From Ch128b sp964527925 (GTDB lineage Bacteria > Bacteroidota > Ignavibacteria > Ch128b): 64,000 nt of DNA. The stretch is taken from contig CAZGQO010000002.1 in assembly GCA_964527925.1 (NCBI GenBank), forward strand, positions 62,001 to 126,000. The letters run 5' to 3'. The notes beneath the pieces were generated by a model. That model worked only from the letters and a program-made list of their open reading frames with translations, ran no database searches and was not told the origin of the DNA. Every line of letters begins with the position of its first letter. Position 1 is the stretch's first letter. Shown one piece after another: positions 56,712 to 63,826 of this stretch. The position numbers were made by a program, and so were the translations under genes.

Positions 56712-56748
56712 TAAAAAAGGTCATCCCGATAAACGCAGAATGACCTTT
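56712..56748 (-). terminator. Rho-independent terminator of the sulfur operon
   Basis: AAAGGTCAT and ATGACCTTT form a 9-base-pair stem around a 15-base loop with extra pairing inside, 22 bases after the dsrE-like stop; a run of T follows on the minus strand. Confidence 0.88.
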
Positions 56749-56769
56749 CAATTTCTAAATTAGAAAAAA

Positions 56770-57264
56770 TTAAGTGAACAGTATTTGACCGCCAGCAGCT
56801 TTTTGATAGAAATCACCAACAGTCAAAATGTCATCAACACCTTCCCAGAGATCTTCTTTCTTGAGATGAAACATATCCATTGCAAGTTTGCATGCATAAA
56901 TTCCCGCACCTGAATCCTTAATCATTTGCAAGAATTCTCTTACTGGTGGAACATCTAATTTTTCCATTTCCTTTTTCATCATCCAAGTTGCAAATGAAGC
57001 CATTCCTGGAATTACACCGAGCCATGTTGGCATCTTCTGTCCCCAGGGAAGTCTCATTGCAGCATTCCCAACAGTAACAATTGAAATCTTATCCATTCTC
57101 TTCTCGACTATCACATCAAGTCCAAAAAAAGTAAAGAACAAATTCGCTTCAATGCCTTCCATCCTTGCACCGTTTGCAAGAATTAGTCCGGGATAAATTC
57201 CATCGAGGGAACCTCGAGAAACAATGATAGAGACTTTTTTGATTTCTTCAGGTTGATTTGTCAT
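56770..57264 (-). CDS. DsrE/DsrF-like family protein (large DsrE-type, sulfur relay)
   Basis: This 164-residue cytoplasmic protein matches the DsrE/DrsH group. It opens VSIIVSRGSLDGIYPGLILA (11-30), then GIEANLFFTFFGLDVIV, a WATSFATWM-like middle (GMASFATWMMKKEM), and the Cys loop DSGAGIYACKLAMDMF (about 117-132). Members carry sulfur as a Cys persulfide and hand it to DsrC/TusE-type partners. A single conserved Cys (in YACKLAM) is in the expected place. It is the last gene of an operon with a TusE/DsrC-like, DUF1641 and SQR-like gene, and ends at a terminator, so a sulfur-trafficking role is well supported by context. Confidence 0.88.
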   Translation of the reverse strand: MTNQPEEIKKVSIIVSRGSLDGIYPGLILANGARMEGIEANLFFTFFGLDVIVEKRMDKISIVTVGNAAMRLPWGQKMPTWLGVIPGMASFATWMMKKEMEKLDVPPVREFLQMIKDSGAGIYACKLAMDMFHLKKEDLWEGVDDILTVGDFYQKAAGGQILFT

Positions 57265-57286
57265 TTTGATCTTCTCCTATATTTTT

Positions 57287-57604
57287 TTAGATACAACCTT
57301 TTGGTTTTGGAAGTCCCGCAATCTTTGCAGCCTTTTTAGCAGGACCTTTTGGGAAAAGTTGATAAAGTTCTTTTGTATCAACACCGCTTTCTTTTGTTAA
57401 TTTTCTGATAGATGGTGCATCGCCATGTTTTTGAAATTCGCTGCGCATGTAATTAATAACCAGCCAATGACGATCTGTTAATTCTGGAATTCCTTCTTCC
57501 TTTGCGAGTTCACGTGCAATGTCTTCATTCCAGTTAGATAAATTCTTGAGATGACCATCATCATCAAATTCGATTTGTTTACCTAAGATTTCTCTTGTTG
57601 CCAT
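57287..57604 (-). CDS. TusE/DsrC/DsvC family sulfur-carrier protein with a single C-terminal Cys
   Basis: This 105-residue protein has the family signature: IEFDDDGHLKNLSNWNEDIA, then LTDRHWLVINYMR, and the flexible tail LFPKGPAKKAAKIAGLPKPK ending in GCI. The penultimate Cys104 (CysA) is present. The second Cys of true DsrC, eleven residues earlier, is replaced by Ala93, so it cannot form the DsrC trisulfide and is closer to TusE in this respect. TusE receives persulfide sulfur for tRNA thiolation, but no tusA, B, C or mnmA is near. The operon partners DsrE, DUF1641 and SQR suggest a carrier role in sulfide oxidation or detoxification. It is 22 bases from dsrE. Confidence 0.92.
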   Translation of the reverse strand: MATREILGKQIEFDDDGHLKNLSNWNEDIARELAKEEGIPELTDRHWLVINYMRSEFQKHGDAPSIRKLTKESGVDTKELYQLFPKGPAKKAAKIAGLPKPKGCI

Positions 57605-57627
57605 AATAATTACTCCTTTATTTATTG

Positions 57628-58338
57628 TTAATTAGATTTCAAATTAGTTAATTGTGTTTCATTTGAATTTTGACCATTTACATTAGAAAGACTCTTCAAA
57701 AATTGTAATGCAAAGAATAGAGCTTTCTTTGTTTCTGGGTGATTTAATTCCTTGATGAGTTTGATTAATGAAATATCTTCTTTGACTTCAATATCTAATT
57801 TTTTGTAAACATTCAAAGCATTATTTACCGCATGAAGCATATCAGGTTGTGTGAGATTTTTCACTGTATTTAGAATTGTTACAATATTATCTCCAAGAGC
57901 CTTTACATCATCAACCGTAAATGATGTAACAATATTATCAATAATTCTCTGAGACTCTTTGATAAACTCAAAATATCCTTTCCTGTCAAGTTCATCGAGT
58001 TTGTACATTAAATCAATAACCATTTCTTTTGAAATTGGACTAAAATCTTTTAAGAAATCTCTTAAGTTTTCAAGTTGATCAAAAAGTTTTGAGAGATTAT
58101 TAATGTTTCTCAAGAGTTTTTTCAGGAGATGAAGAATATCACCTGTTCTCAGGTAATCATGAACCTGTTCAAGTTCTTCAAGTGATGTTAAATATAAATC
58201 TTTCGCAACTCTATTAAGATCATCTTTGAGATCTTCCATCTCCTGACGACGTTTTCTCTGATGATCTATTTCAGTTAAAATGAAATCAAGTTTTTTATTG
58301 ATTTCATCGAGCTGAAGTTGAATATCTTTGTTTTCCAT
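57628..58338 (-). CDS. DUF1641 family protein
   Basis: This 236-residue protein begins with a coiled-coil (about 1-60; QLQLDEINKKLDFILTEIDH) and continues as an all-helical DUF1641 domain (about 130-225; TFTVDDVKALGDNIVTILNT, then LTQPDMLHAVNNALNVY and LNHPETKKALFFALQFLKSL). It is cytoplasmic or membrane-peripheral with no visible catalytic site. DUF1641 genes are commonly next to FAD-dependent SQR-like or formate-dehydrogenase genes, here immediately after the SQR-like gene (2-base gap). It is likely an accessory or membrane-docking subunit of that enzyme. This is inference from context. Confidence 0.87.
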   Translation of the reverse strand: MENKDIQLQLDEINKKLDFILTEIDHQRKRRQEMEDLKDDLNRVAKDLYLTSLEELEQVHDYLRTGDILHLLKKLLRNINNLSKLFDQLENLRDFLKDFSPISKEMVIDLMYKLDELDRKGYFEFIKESQRIIDNIVTSFTVDDVKALGDNIVTILNTVKNLTQPDMLHAVNNALNVYKKLDIEVKEDISLIKLIKELNHPETKKALFFALQFLKSLSNVNGQNSNETQLTNLKSN

Positions 58339-58340
58339 TA

Positions 58341-59570
58341 TTATAACCTCTTACCAGCCATTGTCATTTGTGATTCTATTGGAAGTTCAACTCCTTTGAG
58401 AAGATAATTCCAGTACATCCATCTGAACATTACTTTGCCATAGTGATTCATCTTTGTTTCTTCAAGTAAGGAGAATGGACCAATTCCAGGTAATGGGAAT
58501 TTTCCTGGTAAAGGTTCTGTATCATAGTTAAAATCAATCAAGATACCTTTACCAAATCCACTTTCGATAAAGCAATTTGCATGTCCATCAAATTTTGCAG
58601 ATGGTTTTCTTCCTTCAATTACATCAAGAAAATTCTCGAAGAGAATATCTGATTCGAAGTGAGCAACTGAACCAGCTTTAGAGCTAGGCAGATTTGTTGC
58701 ATCACCAATAACAAAAATATTATCATAACCTTCTGCCATCAGTGTATTTTTATCCGTCGGGATGAAGTTCAACTCATCACCCATTCCACTTCGTTTGATT
58801 GCTTCATCACCTTTGTTAGTTGGAATTGTAACAAGTACATCAAATCGAACTTCAATTTCATCCCAGGAGACTATTTTCTTTTCATCATTATTAACTCGAG
58901 CGATATTAAAATCAGGAACGAGTTTTATGTTTTTCTTTTCAAGAAAATCACCAAGAATTGCGGAAGCTCTTGGTTTAGTAAATGCTCCTGGCAGTGGAGT
59001 AACGAAATGAATATCTACTTTATCTCTAATTCCTCTTTCGGTAAAGTACCAATCAGCAAGGAAAGCAAATTCAAGTGGAGCGACAGGACATTTAATTGGC
59101 ATTTCAGTAATATGAATAACAAGTTTTCCACCTTCCCATCTTTTGAAGAAATTAGCAAGTGCACAAGCACCTTCGATTGTATAAAAATCGAAGATGTTTT
59201 TATACCATAACTTATCTTTCATTCCTTCCACTTCTGAAGGGTCTACTCTTGAACCTGTTGCGATGATCAGATAGTCATAAGGAAGAATTCTGTTGTTTGA
59301 GAGAATCACTCTGTTTTTATCTGGTTCAATTCGATCAATTTCACTAACAATTACTTCAACTCCAGGCGGGAAAAAGTCTCTTTTCGGTTTAATAACATCT
59401 CTTCTTGTATAAATTTCGAATGGAATAAACAGAAAACCAGGTTGATAGTAATGAGTCTCCTCTTTATCAACAATTGTAATAGACCATTCGTTAGGATCAA
59501 GAACATTATAAAGTTTATTTAGCATCATTGTGCCAGCGGTTCCAGCACCGAGAATTACTAATTTTCTCAT
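58341..59570 (-). CDS. Sulfide:quinone oxidoreductase-like flavoprotein
   Basis: This 409-residue protein has FAD-binding VILGAGTAGTMML (5-17), HYYQPGFLFIPFEI (40-53), PYDYLIIATGSRVD (97-110), a second nucleotide segment, and IFVIGDATNLPSSKAG (285-300, FAD Asp290). It fits the SQR/flavocytochrome-type family. Three Cys stand at SQR-like positions: 136 (GACALAN), 161 (IKCPVAPLEFAF) and 333 (HANCFIESG), of which the latter two probably form the active redox pair. The C-terminal amphipathic part would sit on the membrane and pass electrons to menaquinone. The stop of the MerR gene overlaps its start (ATGA). Alternative roles in persulfide or polysulfide chemistry are possible since several SQR types exist. 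Confidence 0.88.
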   Translation of the reverse strand: MRKLVILGAGTAGTMMLNKLYNVLDPNEWSITIVDKEETHYYQPGFLFIPFEIYTRRDVIKPKRDFFPPGVEVIVSEIDRIEPDKNRVILSNNRILPYDYLIIATGSRVDPSEVEGMKDKLWYKNIFDFYTIEGACALANFFKRWEGGKLVIHITEMPIKCPVAPLEFAFLADWYFTERGIRDKVDIHFVTPLPGAFTKPRASAILGDFLEKKNIKLVPDFNIARVNNDEKKIVSWDEIEVRFDVLVTIPTNKGDEAIKRSGMGDELNFIPTDKNTLMAEGYDNIFVIGDATNLPSSKAGSVAHFESDILFENFLDVIEGRKPSAKFDGHANCFIESGFGKGILIDFNYDTEPLPGKFPLPGIGPFSLLEETKMNHYGKVMFRWMYWNYLLKGVELPIESQMTMAGKRL

Positions 59571-60058
59571 ATCGTAACCTCTAATTTTTTCATTTTTGTT
59601 TTTTGAAGAGTTAAATCAACAATTTTTTCTTTTATCGATTCGCAGTTATTAAATAGATTGTAAACTTCGCACTCACGACAATTTCGATAAGTACAAAAAT
59701 TATTTTTGTGTTTATACATCCAGCATGGTTTATTAGATGATTTCAAGACACCGCAAGATTCATTTTCTTTCAGAGTACAACCAACGATTGCCCAGCAAGG
59801 AATAAGCGAAAAAATTCTTTTTATTCCTTCAATACTAATTTTTTCGTGATTGATTGCATATCTAATACATTTCAATCTCTCAATATCTTTATCCGAATAA
59901 AGTCTTTGATTTGTGGATTTTTTGTAAGGGATAATTAAACCCTCTTTTTCATACATTCTTAAGGTATGAACAGTAATACCTAAAATCTTTGCAACTTCAC
60001 CTATTTTATATTTTGGCATATCGTTATTCATTTCGTTTATCATTTCTTTACTCTTCAT
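59567..60058 (-). CDS. MerR-family regulator with Cys-rich C-terminal domain
   Basis: I take ATG 60058; ATGs at 60043, 60031 and 60019 are also possible, and the conserved part starts at MPKYKIGEVAKILGIT. The helix-turn-helix (about 17-70; ILGITVHTLRMYEKEGLIIP, then RLYSDKDIERL) is standard MerR. The C-terminal part (about 88-139) contains eight Cys (88, 94, 102, 112, 122, 127, 130, 139), many more than in typical MerR proteins, and could bind metal, an iron-sulfur cluster or sense sulfane sulfur. It is the first gene of the sulfur operon and overlaps sqr by 4 bases, so it likely controls its own transcript from the promoter region at 60105-60178. Confidence 0.87.
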   Translation of the reverse strand: MKSKEMINEMNNDMPKYKIGEVAKILGITVHTLRMYEKEGLIIPYKKSTNQRLYSDKDIERLKCIRYAINHEKISIEGIKRIFSLIPCWAIVGCTLKENESCGVLKSSNKPCWMYKHKNNFCTYRNCRECEVYNLFNNCESIKEKIVDLTLQKTKMKKLEVTI

Positions 60059-60104
60059 AAGACAAAAAACTTGCCAAATGCAAAGGAAATATTTTAGCCC
60101 AAAA

Positions 60105-60133
60105 TCTATAGTTATAAATATCAAGTTTATCAA
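60105..60133 (-). promoter_or_regulatory. Candidate promoter of the sulfur operon
   Basis: On the minus strand TTGATA (60133-60128) and TATAGA (60110-60105) are separated by 17 bases, about 47 bases before the merR ATG chosen here. One arm of the inverted repeat fills the spacer. Pattern-based only; the phylum also uses TTTG/TAnnTTTG promoters. Confidence 0.4.
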
Positions 60134-60178
60134 AACTAAGAATTTGAGTATCTAGAATTTTCAAAGTTGATATTTATA
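60113..60178. repeat. Inverted repeat upstream of merR (12-base arms)
   Basis: TATAAATATCAA at 60113-60124 and its perfect reverse complement TTGATATTTATA at 60167-60178 are separated by 42 bases. The inner arm lies between the candidate -35 and -10. A further 14-base palindrome ATATTTATAAATAT (60170-60183) overlaps the outer arm. It could be a regulator site, for MerR itself or another protein. AT-rich sequence makes chance matches easier, so I treat it as a candidate. Confidence 0.5.
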
Positions 60179-60260
60179 AATATTAAGAATTGTTTGTAGG
60201 TGTTAAATATTATAAGTGAAGGCTTTCTGTTACGCAGATTCTAAAGATTTCAAATTAAAA

Positions 60261-61466
60261 CTAGAATTTTAGGAATTTTTCATACAGTTTGTTAAAGGGA
60301 ATCTTAAAAGCAGCTGCGAGTAAAAGAAATACTAAAATCTGCCTTATTATCAACCAGCTTAAATAGAAAATCCCGTGATTCATGCTCAACAAAAGGTAAA
60401 TGGAAATAAGGACTAACAAGAAATATTTATTATATGAAAAAGCCTTTGTAAAATTCGATAAACCACTGAATGCACCAAGTAAAACAAAAGGATACGCAAT
60501 AACTATTAATCTGTCCATATTCTCAGCAAATAGTATTTGAGAATAGACTAATAAAAGAAAAGGAAGAAATTTTATAAACAACTTGAATGTGGATTTTACA
60601 TCCATAAACATCAGAATAAAGTAAATCATGAAAACATAAATTGTTATATCGTAAATAAATTTAATAGACAGGTTGCTTAATCTTTCCATACCTATGGTTT
60701 TGAATAAATATTTTAGATCATAAATAGAATTTCCTCTCTGAACAATAAAAAGTTGTTCTGGCAATTTTGATATATAGTTCAAATCATTATTAAAAGCAGG
60801 AATTGAAATTCTTATAGCTGCCACAGTTATTAAAGCAATTACGAAATAAACAACTGTTTTAATAAATAATCGTTTGTCAAAAAATTTCTGTGAATTTAGT
60901 GAGTAATAAAGTGGTATAACAAATAGAACAGATTCTTTTGTAAATGAGCCAATCAAAATAATCACTGAAAAAAGGAAATCATTTTTAATGATTATAGAAT
61001 ATATTGCTGCAGTAATTAAAAAGATTGCAAACGCATCTGGTAACCAGAAATCATATATAACATATTTAGTTGCAAAATTAAGTGAGAAGTAAGCCATCAT
61101 CATTCCTAATCCATAAATATCACTTTGAAAAAAAATTTTTCCAATCAAAAAATTGAAGTAGCCTGTCAAAACGAGTGATATGAACGCTATAACCTGAAAA
61201 TTGATTGAAAGTTCAAATGGTAAAAGTGAAGCCACAAAAGGAACAAAAATCCTCCAGCAAAACGGTGCAATATGGAAATCCAAATTGTTCAGAGCCATAA
61301 AAATATATTTATGATGATCCCACGCTAATGGAAAATGCTCATGATAATAATCAATTTTTTCAGTTTGAATAAAAAGCCATGATGTGATTATCAACGATAA
61401 CAAAAAAGCAAAAACATCATAATTTTTATTAGAGAGTGAAGAAAACCATTTAATTCTTTGTATCAT
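60261..61466 (-). CDS. Polytopic membrane protein, possible GT-C-type glycosyltransferase
   Basis: This 401-residue protein has roughly ten hydrophobic helices. Near residue 48 it has WDHHKYIFMALNN and then IAPFCWRIFVPFVASLLP, a first-loop pattern (acidic residue after helix one, then a PFxWR-type stretch) seen in several uncharacterised GT-C-like membrane proteins. A second notable segment is SFTKESVLFVIPLYY near 170-190. GT-C enzymes transfer sugars from polyprenyl-phosphate donors outside the cytoplasmic membrane. No sequence motif proves that activity. It is monocistronic, between merR and a divergent SDR gene. Confidence 0.65.
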   Translation of the reverse strand: MIQRIKWFSSLSNKNYDVFAFLLSLIITSWLFIQTEKIDYYHEHFPLAWDHHKYIFMALNNLDFHIAPFCWRIFVPFVASLLPFELSINFQVIAFISLVLTGYFNFLIGKIFFQSDIYGLGMMMAYFSLNFATKYVIYDFWLPDAFAIFLITAAIYSIIIKNDFLFSVIILIGSFTKESVLFVIPLYYSLNSQKFFDKRLFIKTVVYFVIALITVAAIRISIPAFNNDLNYISKLPEQLFIVQRGNSIYDLKYLFKTIGMERLSNLSIKFIYDITIYVFMIYFILMFMDVKSTFKLFIKFLPFLLLVYSQILFAENMDRLIVIAYPFVLLGAFSGLSNFTKAFSYNKYFLLVLISIYLLLSMNHGIFYLSWLIIRQILVFLLLAAAFKIPFNKLYEKFLKF

Positions 61467-61535
61467 ATTTTATCCGTTTCATTCGATAAATGATTTTCCT
61501 TAATTTATAAAAATCAAATTAGTTATAGGAGAAAT

Positions 61536-62315
61536 ATGAAAATAGTTCTCATAACAGGCGCAACTTCAGGAATCGGTTATGAACTTGCAAAGGTATTTGC
61601 AAGAAATAATTATAATCTCATACTCACTGGCAGAAATGAACAAAGATTAAATGAGATTAGAAATGAGTTCACCAATTATAAAATTTCTATTCATACATTT
61701 AGTTGTGATTTGAGTAAACAAAATTCAGTGAGTGAACTTTTTTATTTGATTAATAAAAGCAATCTGGAAATTGATATTCTTATTAATAATGCTGGTTTTG
61801 GTCTTTTGGGTCCATTCAATGAAGTTGATTTGCAATCTCAACTCGATATGATTCAAGTAAACATAACTTCTCTTGTGGAATTGACGCACTTAATCATTCC
61901 ATCGATGATAAAAAGAAAATCAGGTAAAATTATGAATGTAGCTTCAACAGCTGCATTTCAACCTGGACCTTATATGGCAATTTATTATGCAACAAAATCA
62001 TTCGTTCTTTCATTTTCTGAAGCATTGCACTATGAGTTAAAAGATTATGGAATTAGTGTCTCAACACTTTGTCCTGGACCAACAAAAACAGATTTCCAAC
62101 GAAGAGCTAGAATGGAAAATATAAATCTGGAAAGATCAAAATTGCTTCCATATATGTCAGCAGAAAAAGTTGCTGAAATTGGTTATAAGGGATTAATGAA
62201 AGGCAAACGAGTTATAATTCCTGGTATGATGAATAAAATTGGAACCATAATAGTTAAGTTTGTTCCAAAGAAAATCGTTCTGAATGTTATAAAAATATTT
62301 AATACCAAAAGATAA
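61536..62315 (+). CDS. Short-chain dehydrogenase/reductase
   Basis: This 259-residue classical SDR has the cofactor loop ITGATSGIGYELAKVFA (6-22), the NNAG motif (ILINNAGFGLLG), catalytic Ser in MNVASTAAFQPG and YYATK with catalytic Tyr/Lys near residue 150. The closest general type is the DltE/YqjQ-like group of oxidoreductases. The substrate is unknown. A good ribosome site (TAGGAG) precedes the ATG. It ends 1 base before the TANGO2-type gene, so the two are co-transcribed. Confidence 0.9.
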   Translation: MKIVLITGATSGIGYELAKVFARNNYNLILTGRNEQRLNEIRNEFTNYKISIHTFSCDLSKQNSVSELFYLINKSNLEIDILINNAGFGLLGPFNEVDLQSQLDMIQVNITSLVELTHLIIPSMIKRKSGKIMNVASTAAFQPGPYMAIYYATKSFVLSFSEALHYELKDYGISVSTLCPGPTKTDFQRRARMENINLERSKLLPYMSAEKVAEIGYKGLMKGKRVIIPGMMNKIGTIIVKFVPKKIVLNVIKIFNTKR

Positions 62316-62316
62316 A

Positions 62317-63147
62317 ATGTGTGTTTTAGTTTTTGCCCATAAATTTCATCCTGATTTTAAATTCATCTTTGCAGGGAATCGTGATGAGTTTTACAGTCGT
62401 CCAGCCAAACACGCGTCCGTCTGGGGAAATGAAACTAAAATTTTATCAGGCATTGATCTTAAATCCAATGGAACATGGTTGGGCATTACAATTCAGAGAA
62501 ATGATTCATTTCCGAATGGTAATTTTGCAGTCGTAACAAACTTCAGAGATTTTTATAGATTCAAAGAAAATCCAGAACTCAAATCTCGTGGAAAACTTGT
62601 AAAAGAATTTTTAGAAGGGAATTATCCATATTCTTCAATTGAAACAAGATTTGTCGAATTTGGTAATTATTTAAATTCAAACTCTAATGAATATAATGCG
62701 TTCAATCTTATTTACGGGAATTTTGATGAGTTGTATTACTTCACTAATGTGGAAAATAGATTTGAAAAAATTTCCACAGGTATTCATGGACTGAGCAATA
62801 GTTTTCTTGATGTCCCATGGCCCAAGTTACACTGGACAAAATTACAATTTTCTGAGATCATCAATTCATCCAATGATTTAGTAAATGATCTTCTGCAGCT
62901 TCTTTTAGATCAAACCCAATTTGATGAAGAGTTATTACCTGATACAGGTGTAGGATTAGAAAGAGAAAAGCTGCTCTCATCTATATTCATTAAAAGTGTG
63001 AACTATGGAACAAGATGTTCCACAATTATTCTTGTGGATAACAAAGACAATTTATTTTTTCTTGAAAGGAATTATGATGGAGATAGATATTTTGATGTAA
63101 CTTTTTCATTCAACCTTAAATCGACTTCACAAGACAAAATTTTCTAA
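62317..63147 (+). CDS. NRDE (TANGO2-like) family protein
   Basis: This 276-residue protein begins MCVLVFA and has the family block FAGNRDEFYSRPAKHASVWG (21-40), then the conserved GTWLGI (about 50-55), and a C-terminal part with GTRCSTIILVDN and LERNYDG. Cys2 and NRDE are the features of the family, which relates to Ntn-type folds. Bacterial members have no settled function; the human relative affects metabolism and has been linked to heme or lipid handling. It follows the SDR gene in one operon and is convergent with tsaB (10-base gap). Confidence 0.87.
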   Translation: MCVLVFAHKFHPDFKFIFAGNRDEFYSRPAKHASVWGNETKILSGIDLKSNGTWLGITIQRNDSFPNGNFAVVTNFRDFYRFKENPELKSRGKLVKEFLEGNYPYSSIETRFVEFGNYLNSNSNEYNAFNLIYGNFDELYYFTNVENRFEKISTGIHGLSNSFLDVPWPKLHWTKLQFSEIINSSNDLVNDLLQLLLDQTQFDEELLPDTGVGLEREKLLSSIFIKSVNYGTRCSTIILVDNKDNLFFLERNYDGDRYFDVTFSFNLKSTSQDKIF

Positions 63148-63157
63148 TTTCTCAAAT

Positions 63158-63826
63158 TCATTTCTTCAGTTTCACATCAAAGTTTTTTAAGTAAAGCGGC
63201 TCAAGATAAAAATAGTTTTCACACAAATATTTTTGCGGATTTTGTTGAACTAACAATGCACCATAATAAGAATTATTACTAATACTAATGATTGAATTTG
63301 AACGATTAAGGTCATCAAACTGAGATTTTAGTTTTTTATCAATGATAATGAATTCAAAATGATGATGGTGTGTTTTAAACTCTTCCAGAGTCATCAATTC
63401 AAATGAATCAAGTTGCATAAAATTTTTACTTTCAACTTGAAAAGCACCAAAATAAAATTCATTCTTTCGAGATGGTATCAAAACAGCACATCTATCTTTC
63501 ACATTGAATTCTTGTATAGTCTGTAAAAGTAATTCTTCGAAATTTGTATAACCGTACAATGAAATTTTCGATCCAAACACAAGACCCTTCACAAACGATA
63601 ATCCAACTCTAAGTCCTGTGAAAGATCCAGGACCAAGATTAACACATACACCATCAAGCTGAGAGAATTGAAGATTATTTTTTTTTAATAAATTTTTTGT
63701 TTCAGGTGCGATCAACTCAGCATGTCGTTTATTACCTTCAGAAACGAAATGATCAATTAAATATTGATTTTCAACAATGGAGATGCTTAGCGTATCAGAT
63801 GCTGTTGTAATGGATAATAGCCTCAT
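63158..63826 (-). CDS. tsaB: tRNA threonylcarbamoyladenosine biosynthesis protein TsaB
   Basis: This 222-residue protein has the ASKHA-fold features of TsaB: LLSITTASDTLSISIVEN at the start, KRHAELIAPETKNLL (the TsaD-like His stretch), VNLGPGSFTGLRVGLSFVKG (61-80) and a degenerate second domain. It is a partner of TsaD, needed for the universal t6A37 tRNA modification. It starts inside the end of tsaE (TGA/ATG overlap at 63823-63826), the common tsaE-tsaB arrangement. Confidence 0.93.
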   Translation of the reverse strand: MRLLSITTASDTLSISIVENQYLIDHFVSEGNKRHAELIAPETKNLLKKNNLQFSQLDGVCVNLGPGSFTGLRVGLSFVKGLVFGSKISLYGYTNFEELLLQTIQEFNVKDRCAVLIPSRKNEFYFGAFQVESKNFMQLDSFELMTLEEFKTHHHHFEFIIIDKKLKSQFDDLNRSNSIISISNNSYYGALLVQQNPQKYLCENYFYLEPLYLKNFDVKLKK

